Shown here: in pieces, positions 25,479 to 34,686 of the stretch
How the letters are laid out: every line of letters begins with the position of its first letter
How positions within the stretch are numbered: the first letter of the stretch is position 1
Origin: Acidobacteriota bacterium
Lineage (GTDB): Bacteria; Acidobacteriota; Terriglobia; Acidiferrales; UBA7541
Reading direction: 5' to 3'
NCBI GenBank assembly: GCA_021818865.1
Contig: JAKASX010000005.1
Coordinates: 1 to 64,000 of the forward strand
Length of the DNA stretch: 64,000 nt
The notes under the pieces: generated by a model
Databases searched by the model: none
Seen by the model: the letters and a program-made list of their open reading frames with translations, nothing else
Told to the model about the DNA's origin: nothing
Program-made: the position numbers and the translations under genes

Positions 25479-26884
25479 GCCCCTTTCAAACTTCTCTTTC
25501 GCGATCGAGCTCGCGATTGCTTTTGGGAATGGATCGGAGCCATTCCCGCATTGTGCTTTGGCCTCGAAGCACGTGTGTGTTCGAGCAGCAGACCGCGTTC
25601 CAAAAGCCGTTTCGCCTGGGATGCCGCCACATGGAATTCCAACCCGGATCGTTCCGCGATATCGAGCAGGGAATGACGGCCGTCGGAGAGATTCAGGACC
25701 CACAGCATGGCAAGCTCGTCTGCCAAGGGCTGGTTCTGACCACCCATTTTTCGGTACAAGCCTCGCTTGCCGAGTTGCGGCTCTCCGAAAGGAAACCGAT
25801 TGATGTACGTGCGGTTCTCTTCGAGGACATGGAGAATCGCTAGACATTTCGAATAAGAATCCGCCAAATATTCCGGCCGCACGAAATCCAGGTCGTCGGC
25901 CGAAGTGTGGTATTCAGGGAACGTGCCGTGGACGCTGCGCGAAAATACGCCCACGGGCAAATCGAACCCCGGAGAACAAAATTGCCGTTCGTCGTAGCCA
26001 TAAGGTGAAAAATCCAGGATTCGACAGTCCGGATCGGCGTGCCGAAGGACGTGGGCGGCCGCGCGATCGATTTCCGCTTCGCCTCGCCGGCTCTTCTTGT
26101 AATGGCAGGAACCCGCGTCTCCCACGTTTGTGACCACGAGCCCATGCGCTATGCTCGACAATCGGCTGCGATTCCGCGAAAGCCACGCGATCGATCCGAT
26201 CGTTCCCGGTACGAATAGAAAGACATAGCTGTGGCGCAAAGGAACACTGGCCAGATGCTCTGCCAGATGCGTTAGCAGGGAAATGCCGGACAAGTTGTCG
26301 TTGCACAGTGAGGGGTGGCAAACGTGGCAGGAAAGAAGAATGGTCTCGCCCGTCTCCCCGGGCAAGCACAGTTCCCCGTAGGTGAGGGCGCCGGGCTCGA
26401 GGGAGGAATCAATGCACACCTCATACTCCCCGGGTTTCCACCCGAGAAGCTCGCGATGCGGTAGGCAGAATCCCCAATTCTCGACGTAGTAAGAGGTCCG
26501 GTAAGGAATCCAATCGGGATGCTCGGGCAGCGATTGCAGATGAGTTTTCAGTTCTTCCAGAGTGAATTTCCCGTGAATGGGCGTACTATAGCCGACCACG
26601 TACAAATTGGACCGCGCGAAGTCCAATACCTTTTTTCCCTGTGGGTCTTTGATGTATGCACCTCGGATGTTCCATTCCCTGGGAATCGTCCAATCCAGCA
26701 CTTGCGTACCGCTGGGCACCTCATAAATAGTCAGGGGAATCTTGCGCCGGAGGATCTCGAGAGTACGCCTCACGCCATCGCCCGTGATGCTCCGGCAGAT
26801 GGGGTACAGCTGTTCAATCAGCTCATACATGCGCGTGCCTGCTGCCGCGGCATCAAAATTCTCTCGGATCTCGGCGAGGCTCAT
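25475..26884 (-). CDS. DUF4910/DUF2172 aminopeptidase-like zinc protein
   Basis: 469 residues. An M28-like metallopeptidase core is visible: LLSCHVCHPSLCNDNLSG (His187, His190, Asp196 as candidate metal ligands), PYGYDERQFCSPGFDLPVG and FPEYHTSADDLDFV. A winged-helix-like segment (LWVLNLSDGRHSLLDIAERS) precedes a basic tail. This family is found in surface-glycan loci but its substrate is not established; peptide hydrolysis, amide cleavage on an amino-sugar, or sugar modification are all possible. It sits between rfbC-like and SDR genes, 12 bases from the former, suggesting a role in the same sugar pathway. Confidence 0.8.
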   Translation of the reverse strand: MSLAEIRENFDAAAAGTRMYELIEQLYPICRSITGDGVRRTLEILRRKIPLTIYEVPSGTQVLDWTIPREWNIRGAYIKDPQGKKVLDFARSNLYVVGYSTPIHGKFTLEELKTHLQSLPEHPDWIPYRTSYYVENWGFCLPHRELLGWKPGEYEVCIDSSLEPGALTYGELCLPGETGETILLSCHVCHPSLCNDNLSGISLLTHLAEHLASVPLRHSYVFLFVPGTIGSIAWLSRNRSRLSSIAHGLVVTNVGDAGSCHYKKSRRGEAEIDRAAAHVLRHADPDCRILDFSPYGYDERQFCSPGFDLPVGVFSRSVHGTFPEYHTSADDLDFVRPEYLADSYSKCLAILHVLEENRTYINRFPFGEPQLGKRGLYRKMGGQNQPLADELAMLWVLNLSDGRHSLLDIAERSGLEFHVAASQAKRLLERGLLLEHTRASRPKHNAGMAPIHSQKQSRARSRKRSLKGA

Positions 26885-26896
26885 CGCTGTCTCCGG

Positions 26897-27427
26897 TTAC
26901 CCGGAAAAATCCGCGTAGTTTCGGTCCTTCTCCGAAATGACCCGGATTTCGCCCGGCCATGAAATCCGCAGCCCCGGGTCGTTCCACCGGATTCCTCGAG
27001 TGCAAGAGGGTTCGTAGGCATCGCTCATCTGGTAAAACACTTCGGTTTCGTCCCGCAGCGTAAGGAATCCATGAGCGAAATGCTCCGGTATGTAAAGCAT
27101 GCGGCGATTCTCCAAAGTCAACTTCACTGCCCAGTGCTGTTTGAACGTGCGCGAACCGCGCCGAAGATCGACGATTACGTCGTAAACCGAGCCTCTGGTG
27201 CAGCGCACCAGCTTCGCTTCTGCGTGGGGAGGCGCCTGGTAATGCAAGCCGCGCAGCGTTCCCGCAGTCTTGTTAAACGAAATGTTCGATTGCACCCACC
27301 GCGCCTTGAGGTCGTGTTCGGCGAATTCGCGCTCGCACCACGCCCTGGCAAAAAAGCCGCGCTCGTCGTGAATCGGCTCCAATTCCACGACGAATGCGCC
27401 GGCCAGTGGCGTCTCAACGAAGGTCAC
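26897..27427 (-). CDS. rfbC: dTDP-4-dehydrorhamnose 3,5-epimerase family protein
   Basis: 176 residues, the usual length for RmlC cupins. Catalytic His62 (in RGLHYQ), Lys72 and Tyr132 (FYQMSD) correspond to the known active-site set. It epimerises C3/C5 of a 4-keto-6-deoxy sugar nucleotide. No rmlA, rmlB or rmlD is in the window, while a cytidylyltransferase is, so the substrate may be a CDP- rather than dTDP-sugar, as for related epimerases in branched-sugar pathways. It begins inside the stop of the methyltransferase gene (ATGA). Confidence 0.88.
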   Translation of the reverse strand: MTFVETPLAGAFVVELEPIHDERGFFARAWCEREFAEHDLKARWVQSNISFNKTAGTLRGLHYQAPPHAEAKLVRCTRGSVYDVIVDLRRGSRTFKQHWAVKLTLENRRMLYIPEHFAHGFLTLRDETEVFYQMSDAYEPSCTRGIRWNDPGLRISWPGEIRVISEKDRNYADFSG

Positions 27428-28722
27428 TCGTATACCCTCACTTCAGGAATCGGGACGACGAAGCGGCCGCCCCAGCCCTGAATCCCGGACATCTGGCTCA
27501 TGATCTCTTCCCGGAGGTTCCAGGGAAGGATCAAGACGTAATCGGGATGCGTTTCGTGAATGCATTCCACGGGATAAATGGGGACGCGGACGCCTGGCAG
27601 AAAGCATCCTTGCTTTTCCGGGCTCCGATCAACCGTGTAATCCAGAAAGTCGGTGCGAATGCCGCAATAATTCAGCAAGGTGTTTCCTTTCGCCGGAGCG
27701 CCGTACGCGGCCACCGACTTCCCTTGCCGTTTCGCCGCGATCAGAAACTCCAGCAGTTTCCGTTTCGCCTCTTTCACGCGTTCAGCAAAGCCCTTGTAGG
27801 TTCCGATGTTCTGCAGTGCGAATTCCTCTTCTCGTTTTCTAAGGCCGATGACCCGCTCGCTCACCGGCCCATCCACGAACTCCGTCCGGCGGGCATAAAT
27901 CCGCAGCGAACCTCCGTGCGTCGGCAGTTCGTCCAGGTCCATAATCGTCAAGCCATGGGGGGCGAATGCGCGCTCCACGCTGAGAAGTGAAAAATAAGAA
28001 AAATGCTCGTGGTAGATGGTATCGAACTGATTCCCTTCCAATAGCCGCAGAAGATGGGGAAACTCCAGCGTGGCGACCCCGGTCGGTTTCAGCAGAATTT
28101 GCAAGCCGGCCACAAAATCGTTCAGGGCGGGCGCGTGCGCGAGAACGTTGTTTGCCACCACAAGATCGGCGGCTAGATCGCCCGCAAGCAACTCCCGGGC
28201 CAGTGAAGCACCGAAAAACTTCACTAGCGTCGGGATTCCCTTGCGCATCGCCGACTCGGCCACATTCGCCGCCGGTTCAATCCCCAGCACGGGAATGCTT
28301 CGGGCCACGAAATACTGAAGCAAGTAACCGTCGTTGCTCGCAATTTCGACCACCTGGCTCGCCCCGCTCAGATCGAAACGCTCGGTTGCCATTTCCACGT
28401 AATTCCGTGAGTGTTCGAGCCAGCTATCGGAGTAAGAGGAGAAGTACGCGTAGTCGCTGAAGATCTCCGCCGGAGAAACCGCTTCTTCCAGCTGCACCAG
28501 GAAGCACTCCGGACAAACATAGACGCGCAGCGGATAGAACGGTTCGGGAAGACGCAATCCGCCGGGCTTGACATAGGAATTCGCCAGCGGCGAAACGCCC
28601 AGGTCAAGAAACGCGTCGCCGAGGGGAGTTCCGCACACCCGGCACAACGGCGTGCGGCGGCTTGTATGTGGTGCCCGCTGCGGCGTGCCAACAAATTGAT
28701 TGGCCGTTCTTTGGCATGTCAT
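27424..28722 (-). CDS. Sugar C-methyltransferase, NovU/TylC3-like
   Basis: 432 residues. The N-terminal zinc-binding region (CRVCG and CPECF), the central SAM-binding motif VVEIASNDGYLLQYF (about 121-135) and the C-terminal domain with AYGAPAKGNTLLNYCG match the three-domain architecture of 3-C-methyltransferases acting on 4-keto-6-deoxy sugars. It transfers a methyl from SAM to carbon, producing a branched sugar. Next to an RmlC-like epimerase and SDRs, this supports biosynthesis of a methyl-branched deoxysugar for the surface glycan. Confidence 0.87.
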   Translation of the reverse strand: MTCQRTANQFVGTPQRAPHTSRRTPLCRVCGTPLGDAFLDLGVSPLANSYVKPGGLRLPEPFYPLRVYVCPECFLVQLEEAVSPAEIFSDYAYFSSYSDSWLEHSRNYVEMATERFDLSGASQVVEIASNDGYLLQYFVARSIPVLGIEPAANVAESAMRKGIPTLVKFFGASLARELLAGDLAADLVVANNVLAHAPALNDFVAGLQILLKPTGVATLEFPHLLRLLEGNQFDTIYHEHFSYFSLLSVERAFAPHGLTIMDLDELPTHGGSLRIYARRTEFVDGPVSERVIGLRKREEEFALQNIGTYKGFAERVKEAKRKLLEFLIAAKRQGKSVAAYGAPAKGNTLLNYCGIRTDFLDYTVDRSPEKQGCFLPGVRVPIYPVECIHETHPDYVLILPWNLREEIMSQMSGIQGWGGRFVVPIPEVRVYE

Positions 28723-28734
28723 CAGATTCCCTCG

Positions 28735-30051
28735 TCAATCCCCCCACGCACGCGGTAAGGCTGGCTGGCAGTGGCGTTCCGAGTGAGATTCCGGAACGTC
28801 AGTCCTTGCCTCGATATCGAGCATGCGAAGCGCGTGAGTTACGGCCGATCGCAGTTCATACCTTTCCACCACCGTCTCGCGGGCGCGTGCGCCCATTCGT
28901 GCTCTCTCACCGGGGCTCATCCGGATCGCCTTGGCGAGCCCGTCAAAGATTCCGCGGTCGCTGATTTCCACGAGAAAGCCGTTCTCTCCATCGGTGATGA
29001 TTTGACTTGGACCTGCCGTCCGCGTGGAGACGCATACAAGGCCGGCAGCCATGGCCTCGATGAGCGCAATCCCAAATCCTTCGTTGTCGCTCGGAAGTAC
29101 GTGAATGTCACTAGCTTGCAGGAGCGGGACCACCTCCTGCACTTGTCCAAGAAGGCAAACTCTCTGGGAGACGTCCCTCCCGTTGACGCAACGGACGGCA
29201 GCTTCCATTTCAGGACGCAAGGGCCCGTCGCCTGCTAGCAAAAGGCGGAGATTGGGATAAGTCGGCGCCATTGCGAGGAAGGCGTTCAAAAGACGGTCGA
29301 TCCGCTTCTCGCGGCTGAATCGTGCAACGCAAACAATCACCACGTCCGAAAGGGGGATGTTGTGGCGTTCACGCCAGTGCCGACGCATGGAAGGAGATGG
29401 TGCAAAACGGAGTGTGTCCACACCATGAGGGATAATCCCCATTTTCTTCCGCGGATAGCCGTAATAAGACACCTCGCGGTCCAGCACGATCTGGCTGGCC
29501 GCCAGAATCCTTTTGGATAAACCGGCCCTCATTCGCCAGGGCCAGACCGATGGCCAAACTTGTCTGTACCACCACAGCCCGGTGCCGGGAATGACGCCCC
29601 AGTGGAGACGGGTGGTCTTTGCCGGCGGACCCTCCAGCAAGGCCGAATGTTCCGTCATATATACGTGGCCCCTCGAGACAAGGTAGGCGGCAAGAACGCA
29701 GGCTAGAGGCATGCTGTAGAAATACCCCTGCATCATAACGACCTGATCTGGCCGCAAGCGACGAAGGAGACGAAGCCACGGTCGGAAAAATTCCCAGAAC
29801 CCCCCTTTGGCCAGGTCATCCTTCCCTCGCAGGGGGTTTCCCGAACCAAAAATAGAGTCCGCCTGCACTTGAGACAGCGCCACAACCTTCGCTGGGATAC
29901 CCGCACTCTTGATCCTTTCGGAAAACACATCCACCGGACTCACAACGTAGACTTCATTCCTCGAGTAATCGATCTGACTTAACCAATCGAGCAGTCGCCG
30001 TTCGGCACCGCCGAACGAGTAAGCTCTACGAACAAACAGAATGCGTTTCAC
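28735..30051 (-). CDS. Family 4 glycosyltransferase
   Basis: 438 residues with a GT-B fold. RRAYSFGGAERRLLDWLSQI at the N-terminus and VARFSREKRIDRLLNAF, LLAGDGPLRPEM and SDNEGFGIALIEAMAAG (EX7E motif) at the donor site are clear. It adds a sugar with retention of configuration. The GTG at 30051 is chosen because AGGAAGAGAAG lies before it and it overlaps the upstream GT4 by 26 bases; an ATG at 30186 would lie deep within that gene and read as Arg-rich noise. Confidence 0.88.
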   Translation of the reverse strand: MKRILFVRRAYSFGGAERRLLDWLSQIDYSRNEVYVVSPVDVFSERIKSAGIPAKVVALSQVQADSIFGSGNPLRGKDDLAKGGFWEFFRPWLRLLRRLRPDQVVMMQGYFYSMPLACVLAAYLVSRGHVYMTEHSALLEGPPAKTTRLHWGVIPGTGLWWYRQVWPSVWPWRMRAGLSKRILAASQIVLDREVSYYGYPRKKMGIIPHGVDTLRFAPSPSMRRHWRERHNIPLSDVVIVCVARFSREKRIDRLLNAFLAMAPTYPNLRLLLAGDGPLRPEMEAAVRCVNGRDVSQRVCLLGQVQEVVPLLQASDIHVLPSDNEGFGIALIEAMAAGLVCVSTRTAGPSQIITDGENGFLVEISDRGIFDGLAKAIRMSPGERARMGARARETVVERYELRSAVTHALRMLDIEARTDVPESHSERHCQPALPRAWGD

Positions 30052-31288
30052 GCTTCTCTTCCTCAGCAACCGCTGGCTGTTTGGAAACCGCGTCGCACGC
30101 GCCCTTCGACGCCTGTTTTTCGATCGCCGACCGATAAATCTCCACAAGCCGCGATCCGATGACCGCCGTATCGAACCTTCGCGCATTCACACGGCCATTC
30201 CGGCCCAGTTCCAACCGCAGCTGCGGTTCGCGAATCAGTTCCTCAATCGCGTCCGCAAGCGCAACGGGATCCCGTGGCGGAACCAAACGGCCGGTTTTAC
30301 CCTCCTGCACCGCCTCCGGAATCCCACCGATTTGGCTGGCTACGATCGGCACTCCGGCAGCCTGCGCTTCCATCAGCACACCCCCAGCCCCCTCGTTCAC
30401 GCTTGGCAAAACGAAGATATCGGCGCGACGGTAATATTTGGGCATTTCGCTGGGGTTTTTCATCCCAAGCAGGTGAACCGTCTGCTGTAGTCCGAGATCC
30501 TCGATGGCCTTCTCCAGGGCGGGGCGCTCGTCACCCTCCCCAACGATGTCGTAGGTGAATGGGAGCCCGCGACGTCTCAATTCATGCGCGGCATGGACGG
30601 CATACAGCAGACCTTTCTTCCAATGCAGCCTTGCCACGGTGAACAACCGGCAGGGCGTTCCGCACTCCTCACGTTCGCGCTCGAACGCCGCGCACGGCAC
30701 TTCCGGAGGCAGGATGTGTATTTCTGCCCGGGTCCTCGTGCGTCTCACAAATTCATCCCGCAAATATCCGCAGGCAGCGATGAGTTCCTCGCTTTCCGGG
30801 GGAATCAGCTGTAAATAGGCGGGTATTCGCGCCCGATCGGCCGACGTCACGTCGCTCCCGAGTAACGACACCACCGCCGGGATCCCTGCTACGTCTCGCA
30901 CGCCGAGGATAGGTATCAAGTTGCCCGCGAAATGCACGTGCAGTACATCGATTTTGCGCTTCGCGATTTGCAGGTAGCGAATCAGCCGATCCAGCCGGCC
31001 CGATCCCGGATACCGTTTGTTCCTGGCTCTGGCGCAGATGCGCACGGTCGAAACGGGAGCGGAGATGAAAGCATGCAATACGGAGAGCGCGCAGCGCGGT
31101 CTCCCTCGCCCGTTCCGCTGAAGACTCACGATGGCCGGGTTCGTCGCCATGCTGTTTTGTTTGCCCGTGCGAGATATCATCTGAAACACAACCACCTCGT
31201 GCCCTTGCGCCAGAAGAAACTCGACTTTTCGAGATACGAAGGTCTCCGAAGGTTCCGGGTAACTTCCGATGACGAAGCCTATTCGCAT
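30026..31288 (-). CDS. Family 4 glycosyltransferase
   Basis: 420 residues. FVIGSYPEPSETFVSRKVEF at the N-terminus is the exopolysaccharide/colanic-acid type (WcaL/AmsK-like). The donor site shows VARLHWKKGLLYAVHAAHEL, YDIVGEGDERPALEKAI and SVNEGAGGVLMEAQAAG (EX7E). The protein is expected at the cytoplasmic membrane face. It lies 46 bases after wzt and overlaps the next GT4 gene by 26 bases. Confidence 0.9.
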   Translation of the reverse strand: MRIGFVIGSYPEPSETFVSRKVEFLLAQGHEVVVFQMISRTGKQNSMATNPAIVSLQRNGRGRPRCALSVLHAFISAPVSTVRICARARNKRYPGSGRLDRLIRYLQIAKRKIDVLHVHFAGNLIPILGVRDVAGIPAVVSLLGSDVTSADRARIPAYLQLIPPESEELIAACGYLRDEFVRRTRTRAEIHILPPEVPCAAFEREREECGTPCRLFTVARLHWKKGLLYAVHAAHELRRRGLPFTYDIVGEGDERPALEKAIEDLGLQQTVHLLGMKNPSEMPKYYRRADIFVLPSVNEGAGGVLMEAQAAGVPIVASQIGGIPEAVQEGKTGRLVPPRDPVALADAIEELIREPQLRLELGRNGRVNARRFDTAVIGSRLVEIYRSAIEKQASKGACDAVSKQPAVAEEEKRETHSVCS

Positions 31289-31334
31289 TGTGAAGATCGG
31301 ACGCCATCGCAGTCTCGCAGCTCGCTTCCGCAGC

Positions 31335-32630
31335 TTACGAGCCTGCCGACGGCATCAGCCTCCAGTGGTGATTCAGGACCACCACTCCATTCCATGGCGA
31401 TCGGCCGGTTCCGTAAAAATCCGATTCCACAATCTGCAGCCTCATCGCGTCTTCCACGGCGTCCACCGTGGTCATCGCCCCCAGAATCAGCGAGGTCTTC
31501 ACGATATATTCGCCGGGAACGAAAGGAAGCGACGGCAGGTCGCAGACGAACACCTGTTCGCCCTTTCTCGCTTCGTAGACGCGCGTTGGCTCGAAAAGCG
31601 TGTTAGCCGTAAATACCCTTTGGCCGAGCAAATTATCGAATCCAACGTTGATGTGAAAATCGGCGGTTGGCTTCTCCAGACGGAACGTGATGCGAAGCGT
31701 AAGCGGGGCACCGAGCGGGAGTCCTCCGGTCAATGGCCTGCCGGCGCTGAAGACTTCCAATTTCTGAAGCAAGGGCCGGGGGTATTCGGGCCGCCTCGTG
31801 CACGTGGTCAGATCGACCACGTGACTCTCCCGCTGCTGCCGGTTGCCGGAAGCCGATGTGATGTAGCGTTTGATCGCGGACTTGGCATCGCCCACGAATT
31901 CGATCTTGCCGTGGCGCAGGAACAAGCATTGTTCGCAGAGATTCTCTATGGAAGCCATGTTGTGGCTCACGAAAAGTACCGTGCGTCCGCCGTGGGTCAC
32001 TTCGCTGATCTTGCCCAGGCACTTGTTCTGAAAGGCGACGTCGCCAACGCTCAGGACTTCGTCGATGATCAGGATTTCCGGCTCCAGGTGCGCCGCCACC
32101 GCGAAGGCCAGGCGCACAAACATGCCGCTCGAGTAATGTTTCACCGGGGTATCCAGAAATTCTTCGATCTCCGAAAACGTGACGATTTCGTCGAATTTTC
32201 TCCGGATTTCCTCTTTGCTCATGCCCAGGATTGCACCGTTTAGAAAGATGTTTTCCCGGCCGGTGAGCTCCCCATGGAATCCGGTGCCCACCTCAAGCAG
32301 CGCCCGCACCCGTCCGCGAATCTCGGCAAAACCCATGGTCGGCTCGGTAATGCGGGAAAGAATCTTCAGTAGGGTGCTCTTGCCGGCGCCGTTGCTCCCG
32401 ATGACCCCGACGACTTCGCCGTGGCGAACGTCGAAAGAAACTTCCTTTAGCGCCCAAATCTTGTCGCGTTCCGCCGACAAACGCGTATTTCCTTGGCGGC
32501 CTCCCAAGCGACGAAAAGGAGCTCTCATGGCTCCTAGCAGCGCGTCTCGCAGAGTAAAATAGCCGGGCTGCCGCTCTCCGATCCGATACTGCTTGCTCAA
32601 TCCCTCGACGTGAATCGCAAATTCACTCAT
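31335..32630 (-). CDS. wzt: Wzt-like ABC transporter ATP-binding protein
   Basis: 431 residues. An ABC ATPase with Walker A GSNGAGKST (78-86), signature HYSSGMFVRLAFA and Walker B EILIIDEV. A C-terminal beta-sandwich domain (from about 265) follows; in O-antigen ABC exporters such a Wzt_C domain recognises the modified glycan end. With Wzm it exports a completed, lipid-linked polysaccharide across the inner membrane. The presence of the C-terminal domain suggests export depends on a terminal modification of the chain. It lies 15 bases after wzm. Confidence 0.92.
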   Translation of the reverse strand: MSEFAIHVEGLSKQYRIGERQPGYFTLRDALLGAMRAPFRRLGGRQGNTRLSAERDKIWALKEVSFDVRHGEVVGVIGSNGAGKSTLLKILSRITEPTMGFAEIRGRVRALLEVGTGFHGELTGRENIFLNGAILGMSKEEIRRKFDEIVTFSEIEEFLDTPVKHYSSGMFVRLAFAVAAHLEPEILIIDEVLSVGDVAFQNKCLGKISEVTHGGRTVLFVSHNMASIENLCEQCLFLRHGKIEFVGDAKSAIKRYITSASGNRQQRESHVVDLTTCTRRPEYPRPLLQKLEVFSAGRPLTGGLPLGAPLTLRITFRLEKPTADFHINVGFDNLLGQRVFTANTLFEPTRVYEARKGEQVFVCDLPSLPFVPGEYIVKTSLILGAMTTVDAVEDAMRLQIVESDFYGTGRSPWNGVVVLNHHWRLMPSAGS

Positions 32631-32645
32631 GAATCGCCCTAAATC

Positions 32646-33569
32646 CTAAATAATGTCCGCAAAATGCCGCTCCGTCCGGCGGAAGTAGATCGCGCCACTC
32701 AGCAGCAGGGCCGCCACCACCACGCAGCAAGTTCCCAGTTTTCCCAGCGAGAGGGTTGGCGTGCCCAGAAGCGCCCAACGAAAGCCTTCGATGCTGCCCG
32801 TCATCGGATTCAGCGCGTATAGAAATTGCCAGCGTGCAGGCAGAAGACTGCTCGGGTAAATCACCGGCGTTACAAAAAACCAGATTTGAATCAGAAAGGG
32901 AGTCACGTACCCGATGTCGCGGAACCGAACGTTCAACGCCGCCAGCCAGAGGCCAGTCCCGAGCGCGGTCCCCGTGGCCAGCGCGACGAAAATCGGCACC
33001 AACACAACGTGCCAACTGGGAGCGAATTTGTAGTACCACATCATCAGCAGCAGTAGCGCGAACGCTGGAATGTAGTCGGCAAAGCACGCTGCCACCCTGG
33101 CCAGCGGCACCGCCATCCGCGGAAAGTAGACCTTCTTGATCAGGCCTGCATTGCTCAGCAACCCGTCCGACGCACGCCCTGTCGCCGAAGCGAAAAACGT
33201 CCACTGCACCAGCGCTGCAAAGGCGAAGATCGGATACGGAATGCCATCCGATGGGAGTTTCGCCAGCCTCCCGAAGACAGCGCTGAAAATCAGCATGGTG
33301 ATCAACGGTTGCAAAACAGCCCAGCCGGCGCCCAGAAGCGTCTGCTTGTAGCGCACCTTCACGTCCCGCCACGTGAGGAAATACAGCAGTTCACGGTGCT
33401 CCCACAACTCGCGGAGTTGAAGTGATATCCACCCACGAGAGGCTTCAATGCGAACGACCGGAGTCTCTTTTTCCCCGGCAAATCCAGGTGCCGCTATCGT
33501 CCGTTCATTGGCTTCGAGGACCGGCATATTCTTGGCCGCCTTACAAAGTGCCGCCTGCGGCGCGTTCAT
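32646..33569 (-). CDS. wzm: Wzm-like ABC-2 polysaccharide export permease
   Basis: 307 residues with about six transmembrane helices and the ABC-2 core: LTWRDVKVRYKQTLLGAGWA, LVQWTFFASATG and VRFRDIGYVTPFLIQIWFFV plus TPVIYP. It forms the membrane channel for Wzt-driven glycan export. An N-terminal cytoplasmic extension of about 60 residues precedes the first helix. The start at 33569 overlaps the SDR gene by 29 bases; a Met at residue 15 (33527) is an alternative start. Confidence 0.92.
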   Translation of the reverse strand: MNAPQAALCKAAKNMPVLEANERTIAAPGFAGEKETPVVRIEASRGWISLQLRELWEHRELLYFLTWRDVKVRYKQTLLGAGWAVLQPLITMLIFSAVFGRLAKLPSDGIPYPIFAFAALVQWTFFASATGRASDGLLSNAGLIKKVYFPRMAVPLARVAACFADYIPAFALLLLMMWYYKFAPSWHVVLVPIFVALATGTALGTGLWLAALNVRFRDIGYVTPFLIQIWFFVTPVIYPSSLLPARWQFLYALNPMTGSIEGFRWALLGTPTLSLGKLGTCCVVVAALLLSGAIYFRRTERHFADII

Positions 33570-34686
33570 GGGCGCCTGTTCCGAGCACTACCGTCAACCC
33601 CGAGCTTCTTTCGTTTCCCGCGGTGCGCTCGATCCGCGCGTCATCGGCCCAACACAAGTCCGGGGTCAAGCGTCCCTGCGAGCGGAGATCCGCCAGGACT
33701 TTCAACCGGATCAGCTGTGAATTGCGGAAATCCGCGTCGCGGAAACCCATGGATTCCAAACTGTCTCGCAGTTCGGCGATCGTGGCCTTCAAATCGGATT
33801 GCGGCTGGTGGCAGGGAGCCAATTCGCGAAACAGCGAAAAATCCACTCGATAGGAGCGGCGATCAGGCTGCGCCGAGCGATTGATCGACACCTCCACGCC
33901 GGGAATGACTTCCGCCACGGTTTCCGCCAGATCCTTGACCTGAAGGTTCCAGGCATCGGAGCCGGCGTTGACGATCAGAAAATTTCCGCTGGCGCCCGCC
34001 TCGCGGCCAACGGCCCATTCGATGGCACGCGCCATGTCGCGCACGTGGATCAGCGGCCGCCAAGGCGATCCGTCGCTGAGTACGCTGATTCGCTGCGAGG
34101 CCATTGCGCCCGCGACAAAGTCGTTCAGCACAAGGTCCAGCCGCAAACGCGGACTCATTCCGCAGGCTGTCCCGAAACGCAGGCAAGTCACCCGAAACGA
34201 ATCGTCCGCTTCCGCCGCCAGCGCGCTTTCCGCCAGTACTTTCGAGCGCGCGTAGACCGTCAGCGGATTCACTTCCGAGTGCTCCGTTCGCGCACCCGAT
34301 TCCGCGAAGCCGTAGACACTGCAACTTGACGCGAGAACGAACATACGGGCGCCTGCCCGCTTCGCCGCACGGGCCAAACGAAAAGCTGCATGGTAGTTCA
34401 CGTCCAGCGTGGCCTGCTCGAATTGCTGGCCCATGGGATCGTTCGAAATGGCGGCCAGGTACACCACCGCGTCCGCGTTCGCAAGCGCGGCCTCGGGGGG
34501 CGTCCGCACGTCGCCGAAGTACTGCACGTCGAGCGAGCATTCTGGCAGTTGGCGGGCGTTCGTCAGGCAGTGGGAAAAATAGCCCATGTCGAGTCCCGCG
34601 ATCGCCGCCTGAGGATAAGCCCGGCGCAGCTGACGCACCACGCCGGGGCCGACGTAGCCCATGTTTCCCGTGACCAGGATTTTCAT
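33541..34686 (-). CDS. NAD-dependent nucleotide-sugar epimerase/dehydratase (extended SDR)
   Basis: 381 residues. GNMGYVGPG gives the NAD-binding Gly-rich loop; Ser121, Tyr145 and Lys149 (LTVYARSK) form the catalytic set. YLAAISNDPMG is shared with a group of uncharacterised SDRs that accompany cytidylyltransferases. The C-terminal 80 residues extend past the usual fold. It starts within the stop of rfbF (ATGA), so it probably acts on CDP-glucose or its product. It may replace the missing CDP-glucose 4,6-dehydratase, but this is inference. Confidence 0.85.
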   Translation of the reverse strand: MKILVTGNMGYVGPGVVRQLRRAYPQAAIAGLDMGYFSHCLTNARQLPECSLDVQYFGDVRTPPEAALANADAVVYLAAISNDPMGQQFEQATLDVNYHAAFRLARAAKRAGARMFVLASSCSVYGFAESGARTEHSEVNPLTVYARSKVLAESALAAEADDSFRVTCLRFGTACGMSPRLRLDLVLNDFVAGAMASQRISVLSDGSPWRPLIHVRDMARAIEWAVGREAGASGNFLIVNAGSDAWNLQVKDLAETVAEVIPGVEVSINRSAQPDRRSYRVDFSLFRELAPCHQPQSDLKATIAELRDSLESMGFRDADFRNSQLIRLKVLADLRSQGRLTPDLCWADDARIERTAGNERSSGLTVVLGTGAHERAAGGTL